Shown here: one piece after another, positions 17,303 through 25,715 of the stretch
Layout: every line of letters begins with the position of its first letter
Position numbering within the stretch: the stretch's first letter is position 1
Origin: Pseudomonas sp.
GTDB lineage: Bacteria > Pseudomonadota > Gammaproteobacteria > Pseudomonadales > Pseudomonadaceae
NCBI RefSeq assembly: GCF_030698175.1
Contig: NZ_JAUYNT010000009.1
Coordinates: forward strand, 31,489-95,488
DNA: 64,000 bases
Direction: 5' to 3'
Notes under the pieces: generated by a model
The model's input: the letters and a program-made list of their open reading frames with translations, nothing else
Told to the model about the DNA's origin: nothing
The model's database searches: none
Made by a program: the position numbers and the translations under genes

Positions 17303-19354
17303 TTAGCCCAACACTTTAAGCAAAAAGCTGTACTCCAGGGCGACGTCTTTGAGGGCCTGGTAGCGGCCGCTCATGCCACCGTGGCCGGCGTCGAGCTCGG
17401 TTTTTAGCAGCAGCAAATTCGTATCGGTTTTAGTTGCGCGCAGTTTAGCCACCCACTTGGCCGCTTCCCAATATTGCACGCGACTGTCGTTATAACCGGC
17501 CACCACCAGCATCGCCGGATAGCCTTGGGCGACGACGTTTTCGTAAGGCGCGTAGGCCTTGATCCGCGCATAGGCCGCTGGGTCGGTCGGGTCGCCCCAT
17601 TCGTCGTACTCGGTGACGGTCAGGGGTAAATCCGGTTTTTGCATGGTGTTGAGCACGTCCACAAACGGCACCTCAGCAATCGCTGCGGCGAACAATTCGG
17701 GCCGTTGATTGAGCACCGCGCCAATCAGCAAACCGCCGGCGCTGCCGCCGCTGATGGCCAGTTGTTCGGGGCCGGTGTAGCCGCAGGCGATCAGGTGTTC
17801 GGCCACCGCGATAAAGTCGCTGAAGCTGTGGTGTTTATGTTCCAGTTTGCCGGCGCGGTACCAGGCCTCGCCCAGCTCGCCACCGCCGCGCACATGGGCG
17901 ATGGCAAACACAAAACCGCGTTCCAACAGGCTCAGGCGGGCGTGGGAAAACCACGGATCGAGGCATTCGCCATAGGCGCCGTAGCCGTACAGATAGAGCG
18001 GTGCCGGTTGGCCGAGCACCTCGCGTTTGCCCACCAGGCTGATCGGGATTTGTGTGCCATCGTTGGCCGTGGCCCATAGGCGCTGACTGACATAGGCGTC
18101 GGCAGCGAAGGGGCCGAGCACCGGGGTTTCTTTCAATATCTGCTGGGCGCCGCTGGCCAGTTCCAGCTGGCGGATCTGCGCCGGCCGATTGAGCGCTTCG
18201 TAGCGCAGGCGAATCACTGGGCTGGCGAATTCCAGGGTGTCCTGCACCGACAGGCTGTAGGCCGCATCCGGTAGCTGCACCCGGTAACTCGGCAGGCCGT
18301 GGGGATGGACCTGAATGATCGGCAGGCCGGCGACCCGCAAGCTGAGCACGTAGGCGTCGTGGTTCAGGCTCAGGCCTTCGAGCATCACCTGCGGGTCATG
18401 GGCGAGCAGTTCGCGCCAGTGCCGGCGCTCGGGCGCTGGTTCGCTCGCGGCGCTCTCTTTGATCGAGTACAGCGCGAAGTTGATGCCGCTCTGGTTGCTG
18501 CGGATCAGCCAGCTCCACTGCCCGTCGAGCAGGCCGTGGTCGACGTCATACTCGTGCTCGTCCTCACGGGGGGCCATACAGCGGAACGCGCCCTGGGGCG
18601 TGTCGGCATCCAGCACCCAGGACTCGCTGGTGGTTTTGCTGCCCAGCAGCAGGATTAATTGGCGCTCGGAGCTGGAACGGTAGCAATGCAGAAAGAAGCG
18701 CCCGTCAGACTCCTCGAACACCAGCTCGGCGGCGTCGCTGCCCAGGGTGTGGCGATAGAGTTTGTGCGGGCGATGGGTGTCGTCCAGCTCGCCGAAGAAC
18801 AGCGTCTGGTTGTCGTTGGCCCAGGTCAGGCTGCCGTCGCAATCCTCGAAGGGCAGGGCAGTGATGGTGCCGCTGGCGAGATCCTTGACGTACAGCTGGT
18901 AAATCTCATCGCCATGGGTGTCCAGGCTGTAGGCCAGCAGGCGGTGGTCGGGGCTGATGGTAAAGGCGCCCAGGGAGATAAAACCGCCGTCGGCCAGTTC
19001 ATTGGGGTCGAGCAGCAATTGCTCTTGGGCCTGATCAACGCTTAACGAGCCGTCGGCCGGGCGCGGGCAGCGGTAGTGCCGTGGGTATTCATCGCCGGCG
19101 GCGGTGCGCTGGTAGTACAGCCACGGCCCCCAGGGCGAGGGCAGCGACAGGTCGGTTTCCAGAATGCGGCCTTTGATCTCGCTAAACAGCGCCTCGCGCA
19201 GTTCCGCCTGCTGGGCCAGTTCGACCTCCAGGTAGGCATTTTCGGCCTGTAAATAGCTCAGCACGGCGCTGTCGTCGCGCTCCTCCAGCCAGACGTAAGG
19301 GTCTGGACCGTTAACGGTGCGGGCGATCGGGGCGGTAAGTGGGGCAGTCGACAT
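17303..19354 (-). CDS. ptrB: oligopeptidase B (S9A serine peptidase)
   Basis: A 683-residue prolyl-oligopeptidase-family enzyme, the normal length, that cuts short peptides after Arg or Lys in the cytoplasm. The N-terminal seven-bladed propeller covers roughly residues 70-400. The alpha/beta hydrolase domain holds AHVRGGGELGEAWYRAGK, the nucleophile Ser538 in GGSAGG, an Asp in the VVAGYNDSRVQYWE region, and His658 in DAGHGGMSG. The acidic stretch TVTEYDEWGDP is typical of oligopeptidase B. It diverges from a small membrane-protein gene; ATG 19354 has only a weak ribosome site. Confidence 0.94.
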   Translation of the reverse strand: MSTAPLTAPIARTVNGPDPYVWLEERDDSAVLSYLQAENAYLEVELAQQAELREALFSEIKGRILETDLSLPSPWGPWLYYQRTAAGDEYPRHYRCPRPADGSLSVDQAQEQLLLDPNELADGGFISLGAFTISPDHRLLAYSLDTHGDEIYQLYVKDLASGTITALPFEDCDGSLTWANDNQTLFFGELDDTHRPHKLYRHTLGSDAAELVFEESDGRFFLHCYRSSSERQLILLLGSKTTSESWVLDADTPQGAFRCMAPREDEHEYDVDHGLLDGQWSWLIRSNQSGINFALYSIKESAASEPAPERRHWRELLAHDPQVMLEGLSLNHDAYVLSLRVAGLPIIQVHPHGLPSYRVQLPDAAYSLSVQDTLEFASPVIRLRYEALNRPAQIRQLELASGAQQILKETPVLGPFAADAYVSQRLWATANDGTQIPISLVGKREVLGQPAPLYLYGYGAYGECLDPWFSHARLSLLERGFVFAIAHVRGGGELGEAWYRAGKLEHKHHSFSDFIAVAEHLIACGYTGPEQLAISGGSAGGLLIGAVLNQRPELFAAAIAEVPFVDVLNTMQKPDLPLTVTEYDEWGDPTDPAAYARIKAYAPYENVVAQGYPAMLVVAGYNDSRVQYWEAAKWVAKLRATKTDTNLLLLKTELDAGHGGMSGRYQALKDVALEYSFLLKVLG

Positions 19355-19457
19355 GGAGGGCTACTCTGGGCTTGTGCGGGCCGATGGCAGGGGGAGGCTT
19401 CGGCGGGCAAAAGCCGCTATCATAAGCGCCCTTTTGCCAGCCCGGCCATCCACACGC

Positions 19458-19949
19458 ATGAATGAACACGACTATCAGCTTGCTCTGGCCCTGTACGCAG
19501 GGGCCGCCTTAGGCTGCCTGCTGGTCGGCTGGCGGATCACGCGCTGGATGTGGCGCTGGTTGCGCGAGCCCTTGCGGGTGCTGATGGCCGTGCTGTTACT
19601 GGCGCCAACTCTGGTTGATCCGGCCAAAGAGCTGTTCGCCCCGGCGCTGGCGATCACCGCGCTGGATTTGCTGTTTAAAGTGGGCAACAACGCCTGGCGC
19701 GCAGTGGCCGATTTAAGCCTGTATGCCATGCTGGCCTTCGCGGCTTACCTGTTGTTTGCGTTGCTCCGCTGGCCGCTTGAACGCAGCAGCCAAGCCCGTC
19801 GTCGCCAGCGCAAAGCGGCGGCGGCCAGCGATGATGAGCCGACGCTGCGCGAGATTCTCGAGCAACCGCAAGCACGCCCCGGCACCTATATTGATAGCAG
19901 TATCGAGCCGCGTGGTGATCGCCGCGTGCGCATCGAACCACGGCTGTAA
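19458..19949 (+). CDS. small membrane protein with basic C-terminal tail
   Basis: A 163-residue protein with about three hydrophobic segments (residues 8-28, 38-58 and 88-106) and a cytoplasmic-looking C-terminus rich in Arg (QARRRQRKAAAAS, then RGDRRVRIEPRL). I recognise no characterised family, although similar proteins occur in Pseudomonas and are sometimes labelled as transporters without good reason. ATG 19458 was chosen because the hydrophobic protein begins there; the upstream in-frame extension is in the ptrB promoter region. The gene diverges from ptrB. Confidence 0.75.
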   Translation: MNEHDYQLALALYAGAALGCLLVGWRITRWMWRWLREPLRVLMAVLLLAPTLVDPAKELFAPALAITALDLLFKVGNNAWRAVADLSLYAMLAFAAYLLFALLRWPLERSSQARRRQRKAAAASDDEPTLREILEQPQARPGTYIDSSIEPRGDRRVRIEPRL

Positions 19950-19988
19950 AGCACAACGGCGGTCTGCTAGTTGCGCAGCCGTGCTCTG

Positions 19989-20136
19989 TTAACAGGCCGT
20001 TGAAAAATGTAGGCGAGGCCGCCGAGACAAGGCAAAAACAGGCGAAAAAGCGGAGTTTACGTGTTGTAACTGAGCATTTTGAGCCTGTTTTTAACGCCGT
20101 ATCGGCAACGCAGGTAGTTTTTCAACGGCCTGTTAA
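19989..20136. repeat. full 148 bp inverted-end repeat element
   Basis: The ends TTAACAGGCCGTTGAAAAA (19989) and TTTTTCAACGGCCTGTTAA (20136) are perfect inverses. The inside has CAAGGCAAAAACAGGCGA, a GTTTACGTGTTGTAA centre and GAGCCTGTTTTTAACGCCG. The same inside, with different outer ends, is found inverted at 23859-24002. No open frame is present; the size and layout fit a MITE-like element that would need a transposase elsewhere. Confidence 0.85.
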
Positions 20137-20149
20137 AGGACGCTAACTG

Positions 20150-20923
20150 ATGTGTGAACTGCTCGGCATGAGCGCCAACGTGCCCACCGATATCGTGTTC
20201 AGCTTTACCGGCTTGATGCAGCGCGGTGGCGGCACCGGCCCGCACCGCGATGGCTGGGGCATTGGCTTCTACGAAGGGCGTGGCCTGCGGCTGTTTCAAG
20301 ACCCGGCCGCGAGTGTTGACTCGCAAGTGGCGCGACTGCTGCAGCGCTACCCGATCAAGAGCCAGGCGGTGATTGGCCATATCCGCCAGGCCAATGTCGG
20401 CGCCGTGAGCCTGGCCAATACCCATCCTTTTGTGCGCGAACTCTGGGGCCGCAACTGGTGCTTTGCCCACAACGGCCAGTTGCCGGAGTTCGCCGCCACG
20501 CAGAGGTTTTACCGGCCAGTGGGCGACACCGACAGCGAGGCGGCATTCTGCGCGCTGCTTAATCGCCTGCGCTTAGCCTTCCCGGAACCCGTATCGGTGG
20601 ATGTGCTCTTGCCGGTGCTGGTGGCAACCTGTGGCGAATACCATCAGTTGGGCGTATTCAACTGCCTGCTCAGTGATGGCGACTGGTTGTTCAGTTTTTG
20701 CTCGACCAAGCTGGCGCATATCACTCGCCGCGCACCTTTCGGCCCGGCCTGTTTGAAAGATGCGCAGTTGAGCGTGGATTTCAAAGCGCAAACCACGCCT
20801 AATGATGTGGTCACCTTGCTGGCCACTGAAGCCTTGACCAGTAACGAGCTGTGGAACTGCTACCAGCCCGGTGAGTGGCGCCTGTGGCGTGGCGGTGAGT
20901 GCATCGCCCATGGCCGCGCGTAG
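20150..20923 (+). CDS. class II glutamine amidotransferase (YafJ-like)
   Basis: A 257-residue Ntn-type glutamine amidotransferase domain standing alone. Cys2 directly follows the start Met (MCELLGMSANVPTD) and would be the nucleophile after Met removal. Glutamine-site motifs follow: RDGWGIGFYEGRG, VIGHIRQANVG, NTHPFVRELWGRNWCFAHNGQL and GDTDSEAAFC. YafJ-like proteins hydrolyse glutamine, but the acceptor is not known. AAGGA lies before ATG 20150, right after the repeat at 19989-20136. The stop codon sits at the edge of a CCCGGATGCAATCCGGG hairpin (20924-20940). Confidence 0.9.
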   Translation: MCELLGMSANVPTDIVFSFTGLMQRGGGTGPHRDGWGIGFYEGRGLRLFQDPAASVDSQVARLLQRYPIKSQAVIGHIRQANVGAVSLANTHPFVRELWGRNWCFAHNGQLPEFAATQRFYRPVGDTDSEAAFCALLNRLRLAFPEPVSVDVLLPVLVATCGEYHQLGVFNCLLSDGDWLFSFCSTKLAHITRRAPFGPACLKDAQLSVDFKAQTTPNDVVTLLATEALTSNELWNCYQPGEWRLWRGGECIAHGRA

Positions 20924-20957
20924 CCCGGATGCAATCCGGGAAAATAAGGAGAAATTA

Positions 20958-21482
20958 ATGCTGAGAAGCTACCTGCGTTTAGTGCTGTTTGCCTTCGGCC
21001 TGCTGGTGGGCGTGCAGGTGCCGGGGTTTATCACCGATTACAGCCAGCGGCTGGATGCCCATCGCAGTGAAGCCTTGCAAAGCCTGCAGGGCTTTCGCGC
21101 CACCGCGCAGAAGTTCTTCAAGGGCGATCTGGATGCCTTGGTGGCGCACTACCGGGTCAGCGATGATCCGGTGATGCGCAGCGACGGCCAAAGCGTCGCC
21201 AACCTGGTGCAGCGCGACAGCTTGCTTACAGCCGAGTGGTGGGCCATGCAAGGGCCTTGGTATAAGCAGGTGACGCACCTGCTGACGGCGGCCAATCAAG
21301 AGCTGCTGCTGGAGACCTATAACGGCTACCGCTATCAGGTGCTGCTGGCGCCCGAGGCCATCGCTTGGGGCTTGAGCTGCGCCTTACTGCTGGCTTGGCT
21401 GGTGGAGCTGTTGTTGGTCAGTATTGGCTTTATGTTTGGGGTTGGGCGTACCAAGCAAGTGCTGGCGCGGCATCGGCACTAA
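20958..21482 (+). CDS. DUF2937 family membrane protein
   Basis: A 174-residue protein with one hydrophobic helix at each end (about residues 6-26 and 137-160) and a soluble middle part, probably periplasmic, containing LDAHRSEALQSLQGFRATAQKFF. This is the DUF2937 layout; the function is unknown. The ATG at 20958 has AAGGAG upstream. It lies 34 bases after the amidotransferase gene and is likely cotranscribed with it. Confidence 0.85.
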   Translation: MLRSYLRLVLFAFGLLVGVQVPGFITDYSQRLDAHRSEALQSLQGFRATAQKFFKGDLDALVAHYRVSDDPVMRSDGQSVANLVQRDSLLTAEWWAMQGPWYKQVTHLLTAANQELLLETYNGYRYQVLLAPEAIAWGLSCALLLAWLVELLLVSIGFMFGVGRTKQVLARHRH

Positions 21483-21511
21483 TGGTAGTGCCGGCTTTGC
21501 CTCTATTTGCA

Positions 21512-21549
21512 GGAGGGGCTTTAGCCGCGATTGCGGCTAAAGCCCCTCC
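21512..21549. terminator. long perfect hairpin between converging genes (REP-like bidirectional terminator)
   Basis: GGAGGGGCTTTAGCCGC (21512-21528) pairs perfectly with its inverse (21533-21549) around GATT, a 17-base stem. GGGTTTTATT follows on the plus strand. It lies between the DUF2937 gene and the VWA gene, which point towards each other, and matches a GC-rich palindrome type common in Pseudomonas gaps. Confidence 0.7.
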
Positions 21550-21557
21550 CACGGGTT

Positions 21558-22736
21558 TTATTTGCTGAGAAACTTCATGCCTTCTTCCAGCCCGGTCAGG
21601 GTCAGCGGGTACATCTGGTCATCGACCAGTTCGCGCATGATGTTGGTCGAGGCGGTGTAGTTCCAGGTCTCTTTGGGGTAGGGGTTGATCCAGATAAGCT
21701 TTTTGTATTTCGCCATAAAGCGCTTGATCCACTGGTAGCCTGGCTCCTCATTCCAGTGCTCGACGCTGCCGCCGGCCTGGGTGATTTCGTAGGGCGCCAT
21801 GGCCGCATCGCCGACGAACACCACCTTGTAGTCGGCGCCGTACTTGTGCAGCAAATCCAGGGTGCTAAAACGCTCGGAAGTGCGCCGTAGGTTGTTTTTC
21901 CACACCGACTCGTACACGCAGTTGTGGAAGTAGTAATACTCCAGGTGCTTGAACTCGGTCTTACAGGCCGAGAACAGCTCCTCGCAGACTTTCACGTGGG
22001 CGTCCATGGAGCCGCCGATGTCGAACAGAATCAGCAATTTGACCTTGTTACGCCGCTCCGGACGCATCTGAATGCTGAGCAAACCGCCGTCTTTGGCGGT
22101 GTGGTCGATGGTGCCACTGAGATCAAACTCTTCGGCGGCGCCTTCGCGGGCAAATTTGCGTAGGCGACGCAGGGCCACCTTGATATTGCGGGTGCCGAGT
22201 TCGACTGAATCATCGAGGTTCTTGTAATCGCGCTGATCCCAGACCTTGACCGCTTTGCCCTGGCGCTTGCCGGCATCGCCGACGCGCACGCCTTCCGGGT
22301 TATAGCCGCCGGAGCCGAACGGACTGGTGCCGCCGGTGCCGATCCACTTATTGCCGCCTTCGTGGCGTTCTTTTTGCTCCTCCAGGCGCTTCTTGAACTC
22401 TTCAATCAACTTGTCGAGACCGCCCAGGGACTTGATATTGGCTTTTTCTTCATCGGTCAGCAGGCGCTCGAATTCTTTGCGCAGCCACTCATCGGGGATC
22501 AGCGCTTCAAGGTGTTCATTGAGGTTTTCCAGGCCCTTGAAGTAGGCGCCGAACGCCCGGTCGAACTTGTCGAAATGCCGCTCGTCCTTGACCAGAATGG
22601 TGCGCGCCAGAAAGTAGAACTCGTCCATGTCGGCGAAGACCACGTTGTGTTTCAGCGCGTTGATCAGATCGAGCAGCTCGCGCACCGACACCGGAACCTT
22701 GGCGGCACGCATTTCGTTGAACAGGTTAAGCAACAT
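21558..22736 (-). CDS. VWA domain protein (CoxE-like), partner of a MoxR-type ATPase
   Basis: A 392-residue protein. The N-terminal half is helical; the C-terminal half is a von Willebrand A-like domain with a partly altered metal site (LILFDIGGSMDAHVK, where the usual DxSxS reads DIGGS). Further motifs are CELFSACKTEFKHLEYYYFHNCVYE and VVFVGDAAMAPYEI. Such proteins work with MoxR AAA+ ATPases in metal insertion or complex assembly, and the matching ATPase gene lies directly upstream on the same strand. A 109-base repeat sits in the gap between them. The target complex is not evident here. Confidence 0.88.
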   Translation of the reverse strand: MLLNLFNEMRAAKVPVSVRELLDLINALKHNVVFADMDEFYFLARTILVKDERHFDKFDRAFGAYFKGLENLNEHLEALIPDEWLRKEFERLLTDEEKANIKSLGGLDKLIEEFKKRLEEQKERHEGGNKWIGTGGTSPFGSGGYNPEGVRVGDAGKRQGKAVKVWDQRDYKNLDDSVELGTRNIKVALRRLRKFAREGAAEEFDLSGTIDHTAKDGGLLSIQMRPERRNKVKLLILFDIGGSMDAHVKVCEELFSACKTEFKHLEYYYFHNCVYESVWKNNLRRTSERFSTLDLLHKYGADYKVVFVGDAAMAPYEITQAGGSVEHWNEEPGYQWIKRFMAKYKKLIWINPYPKETWNYTASTNIMRELVDDQMYPLTLTGLEEGMKFLSK

Positions 22737-22758
22737 CTATCCGGCCTCATAGAAAATC

Positions 22759-22867
22759 GTAGGGTGGGTTAGCCGCGTAGCGGCGTAACCCACCATCGAT
22801 GCCGCAGGCATCGCCTTGGCCAGCCTGACAGCTGGTTGGTGGGTTACGCTTCGCTAACCCACCCTAC
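22759..22867. repeat. GTAGGGTGGGTTAG inverted-repeat element, 109 bp
   Basis: GTAGGGTGGGTTAG at 22759-22772 is mirrored exactly by CTAACCCACCCTAC at 22854-22867, with further inner palindromes such as GTAACCCACC and GGTGGGTTAC. It fills most of the 141-base gap between the MoxR-type ATPase gene and its VWA partner. Confidence 0.85.
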
Positions 22868-22877
22868 AGAAGCTGAA

Positions 22878-23723
22878 TCAACGGCTGCCGCGACGGCTCA
22901 TAAAGGCCAGGCGTTCGAGCAACATCACGTCTTGCTCGTTTTTCACCAGGGCGCCGGCCAATGGTGGAATCGCCTTGGTCGGATCGCGCTCGCGCAGTAC
23001 CGCTTCGCCGATGTTGTCGGCCATCAGCAATTTCAGCCAATCGACCAGCTCGCTGGTGGACGGCTTCTTCTTCAGGCCCGGCACCTTGCGCACGTCGAAG
23101 AACACGTCCAGCGCCTCGGCCACCAGGTCTTTCTTGATGTTGGGGTAGTGTACGTCGACGATTTTTTGCAGGGTGGCGCGATCCGGGAAGGCGATGTAGT
23201 GGAAGAAGCAGCGGCGCAGGAAGGCGTCTGGCAGCTCTTTTTCGTTGTTGGAAGTGATGATGATGATCGGGCGCTTGATTGCCTTGATCGTCTCGTCGGT
23301 CTCGTAAACGTAGAACTCCATCTTGTCGAGTTCTTGCAGCAGGTCGTTGGGGAACTCGATGTCGGCTTTGTCGATTTCATCGATCAGCAGAATCACCCGG
23401 TCTTCAGACTCGAACGCCTCCCAGAGCTTGCCCTTCTTGATGTAGTTGCGCACATCGTCGACCTTGGCCGAGTCCAGCTGCGAGTCGCGCAGGCGGCTCA
23501 CCGCGTCGTACTCGTAGAGGCCCTGGTGGGCCTTGGTGGTCGATTTGATGTGCCAGGTAATCAGCCGCGCGCCAAAGGATTCGGCCAGTTGCTCGGCCAG
23601 CATGGTCTTGCCGGTGCCAGGCTCGCCTTTCACCAGGAGCGGGCGCTCCAGGGTGATGGCGGCGTTGACCGCCAGCTTGAGGTCGTCGGTGGCGACGTAT
23701 GACTGGGTACCTTCAAATTTCAT
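22878..23723 (-). CDS. MoxR-family AAA+ ATPase
   Basis: A 281-residue AAA+ ATPase. Walker A is GEPGTGKTM (about residues 33-41), Walker B is ILLIDEIDKAD, sensor 1 is IITSNNEKELPDAFLRRC with the arginine finger, and a C-terminal lid domain follows. MoxR ATPases remodel partner proteins with the help of VWA proteins, and the VWA gene lies directly downstream. ATG 23723 was chosen because GAGGA precedes it and KFEGTQSYVATDDLK is the family start; 11 in-frame residues upstream do not fit. Confidence 0.92.
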   Translation of the reverse strand: MKFEGTQSYVATDDLKLAVNAAITLERPLLVKGEPGTGKTMLAEQLAESFGARLITWHIKSTTKAHQGLYEYDAVSRLRDSQLDSAKVDDVRNYIKKGKLWEAFESEDRVILLIDEIDKADIEFPNDLLQELDKMEFYVYETDETIKAIKRPIIIITSNNEKELPDAFLRRCFFHYIAFPDRATLQKIVDVHYPNIKKDLVAEALDVFFDVRKVPGLKKKPSTSELVDWLKLLMADNIGEAVLRERDPTKAIPPLAGALVKNEQDVMLLERLAFMSRRGSR

Positions 23724-23858
23724 CAGAAACATCCTCAAGCGACAGGCCGCGAGCACGAAACTCAGCGGTGCAGTAATTACAAAAGCCGACTATAACGCGC
23801 CAGCCGGGGGGCTGTGAACGCACAAGCGCCATTCAGTCACTGAATGACACTCGCACAC

Positions 23859-24002
23859 GTCAGGCAGCGTGAAAACTGCTGCGCTCGGTTATGCGGCGTT
23901 AAAAACAGGCTCGGACTGCTCATTTACAGCACGTAAACTGCGCGTCCTCGCCTGTTTTTGCCTTGCCTAACCTTCGCTCGCTACGTTTTCACACAGCCTG
24001 AC
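23859..24002. repeat. full 144 bp inverted-end repeat element
   Basis: GTCAGGCAGCGTGAAAAC at the left and GTTTTCACACAGCCTGAC at the right are near-perfect inverses. The inside is the inverse of the 19989-20136 copy (CGGCGTTAAAAACAGGCTCG, a TTTACAGCACGTAAAC centre, CGCCTGTTTTTGCCTTG). It lies in the 414-base gap between the MoxR ATPase gene and cysK; the rest of that gap shows no gene. Confidence 0.85.
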
Positions 24003-24137
24003 TTGCTGATTTACTGACTGGACTCGGCTCGGCCAGCCCCCTAGGCTTGTCTTATTAAGCCGTGCGGATCTCGGCGGGTGTGTGCACTCGCGGATTTTGG
24101 CAAGGCTGAACCACCACTCACGCAGAAGGAGTCCGTC

Positions 24138-25112
24138 ATGAGTCGCATTTTTGCAGATAACGCCCAAAGCATCGGCAATACCCCCTTGGTGCGGATTAAC
24201 CGCTTGGGGCCGGCCGGGGTAACCATCTTGGCCAAGATCGAGGGGCGTAACCCGGCCTATTCGGTCAAGTGCCGGATCGGCGCCAGCATGATCTGGGATG
24301 CCGAAGAGCGTGGCGTACTTAAACCAGGTATGACTATTGTCGAGCCCACTTCGGGCAATACCGGCATCGGCCTGGCCTTTGTTGCCGCCGCCAAGGGCTA
24401 TAAATTGCTGCTGACCATGCCGGCGTCCATGAGCCTGGAGCGGCGCAAGGTACTCAAAGGCTTGGGCGCCGAACTGGTGCTGACCGAACCGCCGAAAGGC
24501 ATGAAGGGCGCAATCGAGAAAGCCACGGAAATCGCCAACAGCGACCCGGCCAAGTATTTTTTGCCGCAGCAGTTTGAGAACCCGGCGAATCCGGCCATTC
24601 ACGAGAGCACCACGGGCCCGGAAATCTGGAATGACACCGATGGCGCGGTCGATGTGCTGGTGTCCGGGGTGGGCACCGGCGGCACCCTCACCGGCATCTC
24701 GCGCTATATCAAAGGCACCCAGGGCAAGGCGATTATCTCGGTGGCGGTTGAGCCGGTGAGTTCGCCGGTGATTACCCAGGCCTTGGCTGGGGAGGAGATC
24801 AAACCGGCGCCGCATAAAATTCAAGGTATTGGCGCCGGTTTTGTACCGAAGAACCTCGACCTGGCGATGGTCGATCGGGTTGAATGCGTCACCGATGACG
24901 AGTCCAAGGCCATGGCTTTGCGCTTGATGCGCGAAGAGGGGATTCTCAGCGGGATTTCCTGCGGCGCGGCCATGGCGGCAGCGGTGCGCATAGCCGCCGA
25001 GCCGGCCATGCAGGGCAAAACCATCGTGGTGATCTTGCCGGACTCCGGCGAGCGTTACCTGTCGAGCATGCTGTTCGACGGGCTGTTTAGTGAACAGGAA
25101 CTGGTTCAGTGA
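24138..25112 (+). CDS. cysK: cysteine synthase A (O-acetylserine sulfhydrylase)
   Basis: A 324-residue PLP enzyme that makes cysteine from O-acetylserine and sulfide. The PLP lysine lies in [13 protein letters not shown], the substrate-binding loop is [10 protein letters not shown], the phosphate-binding loop is [10 protein letters not shown], and [10 protein letters not shown] and [14 protein letters not shown] complete the pattern. The residue pattern and length are those of the Pseudomonas CysK group. ATG 24138 has AAGGAG upstream; the frame extends further 5' into the repeat-bearing gap but without family residues. The Sel1 gene overlaps its end. Confidence 0.95.
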   Translation: MSRIFADNAQSIGNTPLVRINRLGPAGVTILAKIEGRNPAYSVKCRIGASMIWDAEERGVLKPGMTIVEPTSGNTGIGLAFVAAAKGYKLLLTMPASMSLERRKVLKGLGAELVLTEPPKGMKGAIEKATEIANSDPAKYFLPQQFENPANPAIHESTTGPEIWNDTDGAVDVLVSGVGTGGTLTGISRYIKGTQGKAIISVAVEPVSSPVITQALAGEEIKPAPHKIQGIGAGFVPKNLDLAMVDRVECVTDDESKAMALRLMREEGILSGISCGAAMAAAVRIAAEPAMQGKTIVVILPDSGERYLSSMLFDGLFSEQELVQ

Positions 25113-25687
25113 GAAAAGTATTTTTAGGTGGACTGGCTCTGTTGTTCAGCGGCGCGCTGCAGGCGGCGGCAACTGATGATTATTTGGCCGGGTTAAAGGC
25201 GTTAGATAAAAACCAGCTCAGCGAGGCGAAATACCTGCTGGAGCAGGCAGCCATCGCCGGTATGCCGGAGGCGCAGTTTCGCTTGGGCGAACTGTTGCCC
25301 GGCCAGGACGGCGAGCGCTGGCTGCGGGCGGCGGTGCGTCAGGGTTCCATAGTGGCGGCCAACTCCTTGGCCCAGCGCTATTACGACGACACCCGTTACC
25401 GGCGGGCGGCGCAGTGCTGGCTGTTCTCCGCCAAGCAAGGCAATAGCCAGGCGCAGTCACGGCTCGGCGCCTTGCAGGTGATAGGTTATGGCTTGCCGAA
25501 AGACCCGGTGCAGGCCTACGCCTGGCTGAACCTGGCGGCCAGCGCCGGGGATGCCGATGTGGTTGAGCTGCGCGACACCCTGATCGAGCAACTGGGCAAA
25601 GACCGGCAGATGGCCGGTGAAGCCTTGTCGCGCGATCTGCTGGAACATCCGCCAACACTGCCCGGCGAGCCGCCCTGCGGCGAGTAA
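25109..25687 (+). CDS. exported Sel1-like repeat protein
   Basis: A 192-residue protein that starts with GTG 25109, overlapping the cysK stop. A signal peptide ([19 protein letters not shown]) is followed by Sel1/TPR-like repeats: [61 protein letters not shown] and [20 protein letters not shown]. These are helical scaffolds for protein binding, probably in the periplasm. The link to cysteine synthesis is positional only. Confidence 0.82.
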   Translation: MRKVFLGGLALLFSGALQAAATDDYLAGLKALDKNQLSEAKYLLEQAAIAGMPEAQFRLGELLPGQDGERWLRAAVRQGSIVAANSLAQRYYDDTRYRRAAQCWLFSAKQGNSQAQSRLGALQVIGYGLPKDPVQAYAWLNLAASAGDADVVELRDTLIEQLGKDRQMAGEALSRDLLEHPPTLPGEPPCGE

Positions 25688-25715
25688 CGCATTAGCTGTG
25701 TAGCGTCGCCCAGAG

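Noticed and set aside
16307..17407. Plus-strand open frame of 366 codons
   Set aside because: It crosses the spermidine synthase-like gene, the hairpin and the end of ptrB on the opposite strand, and lacks any family motif.
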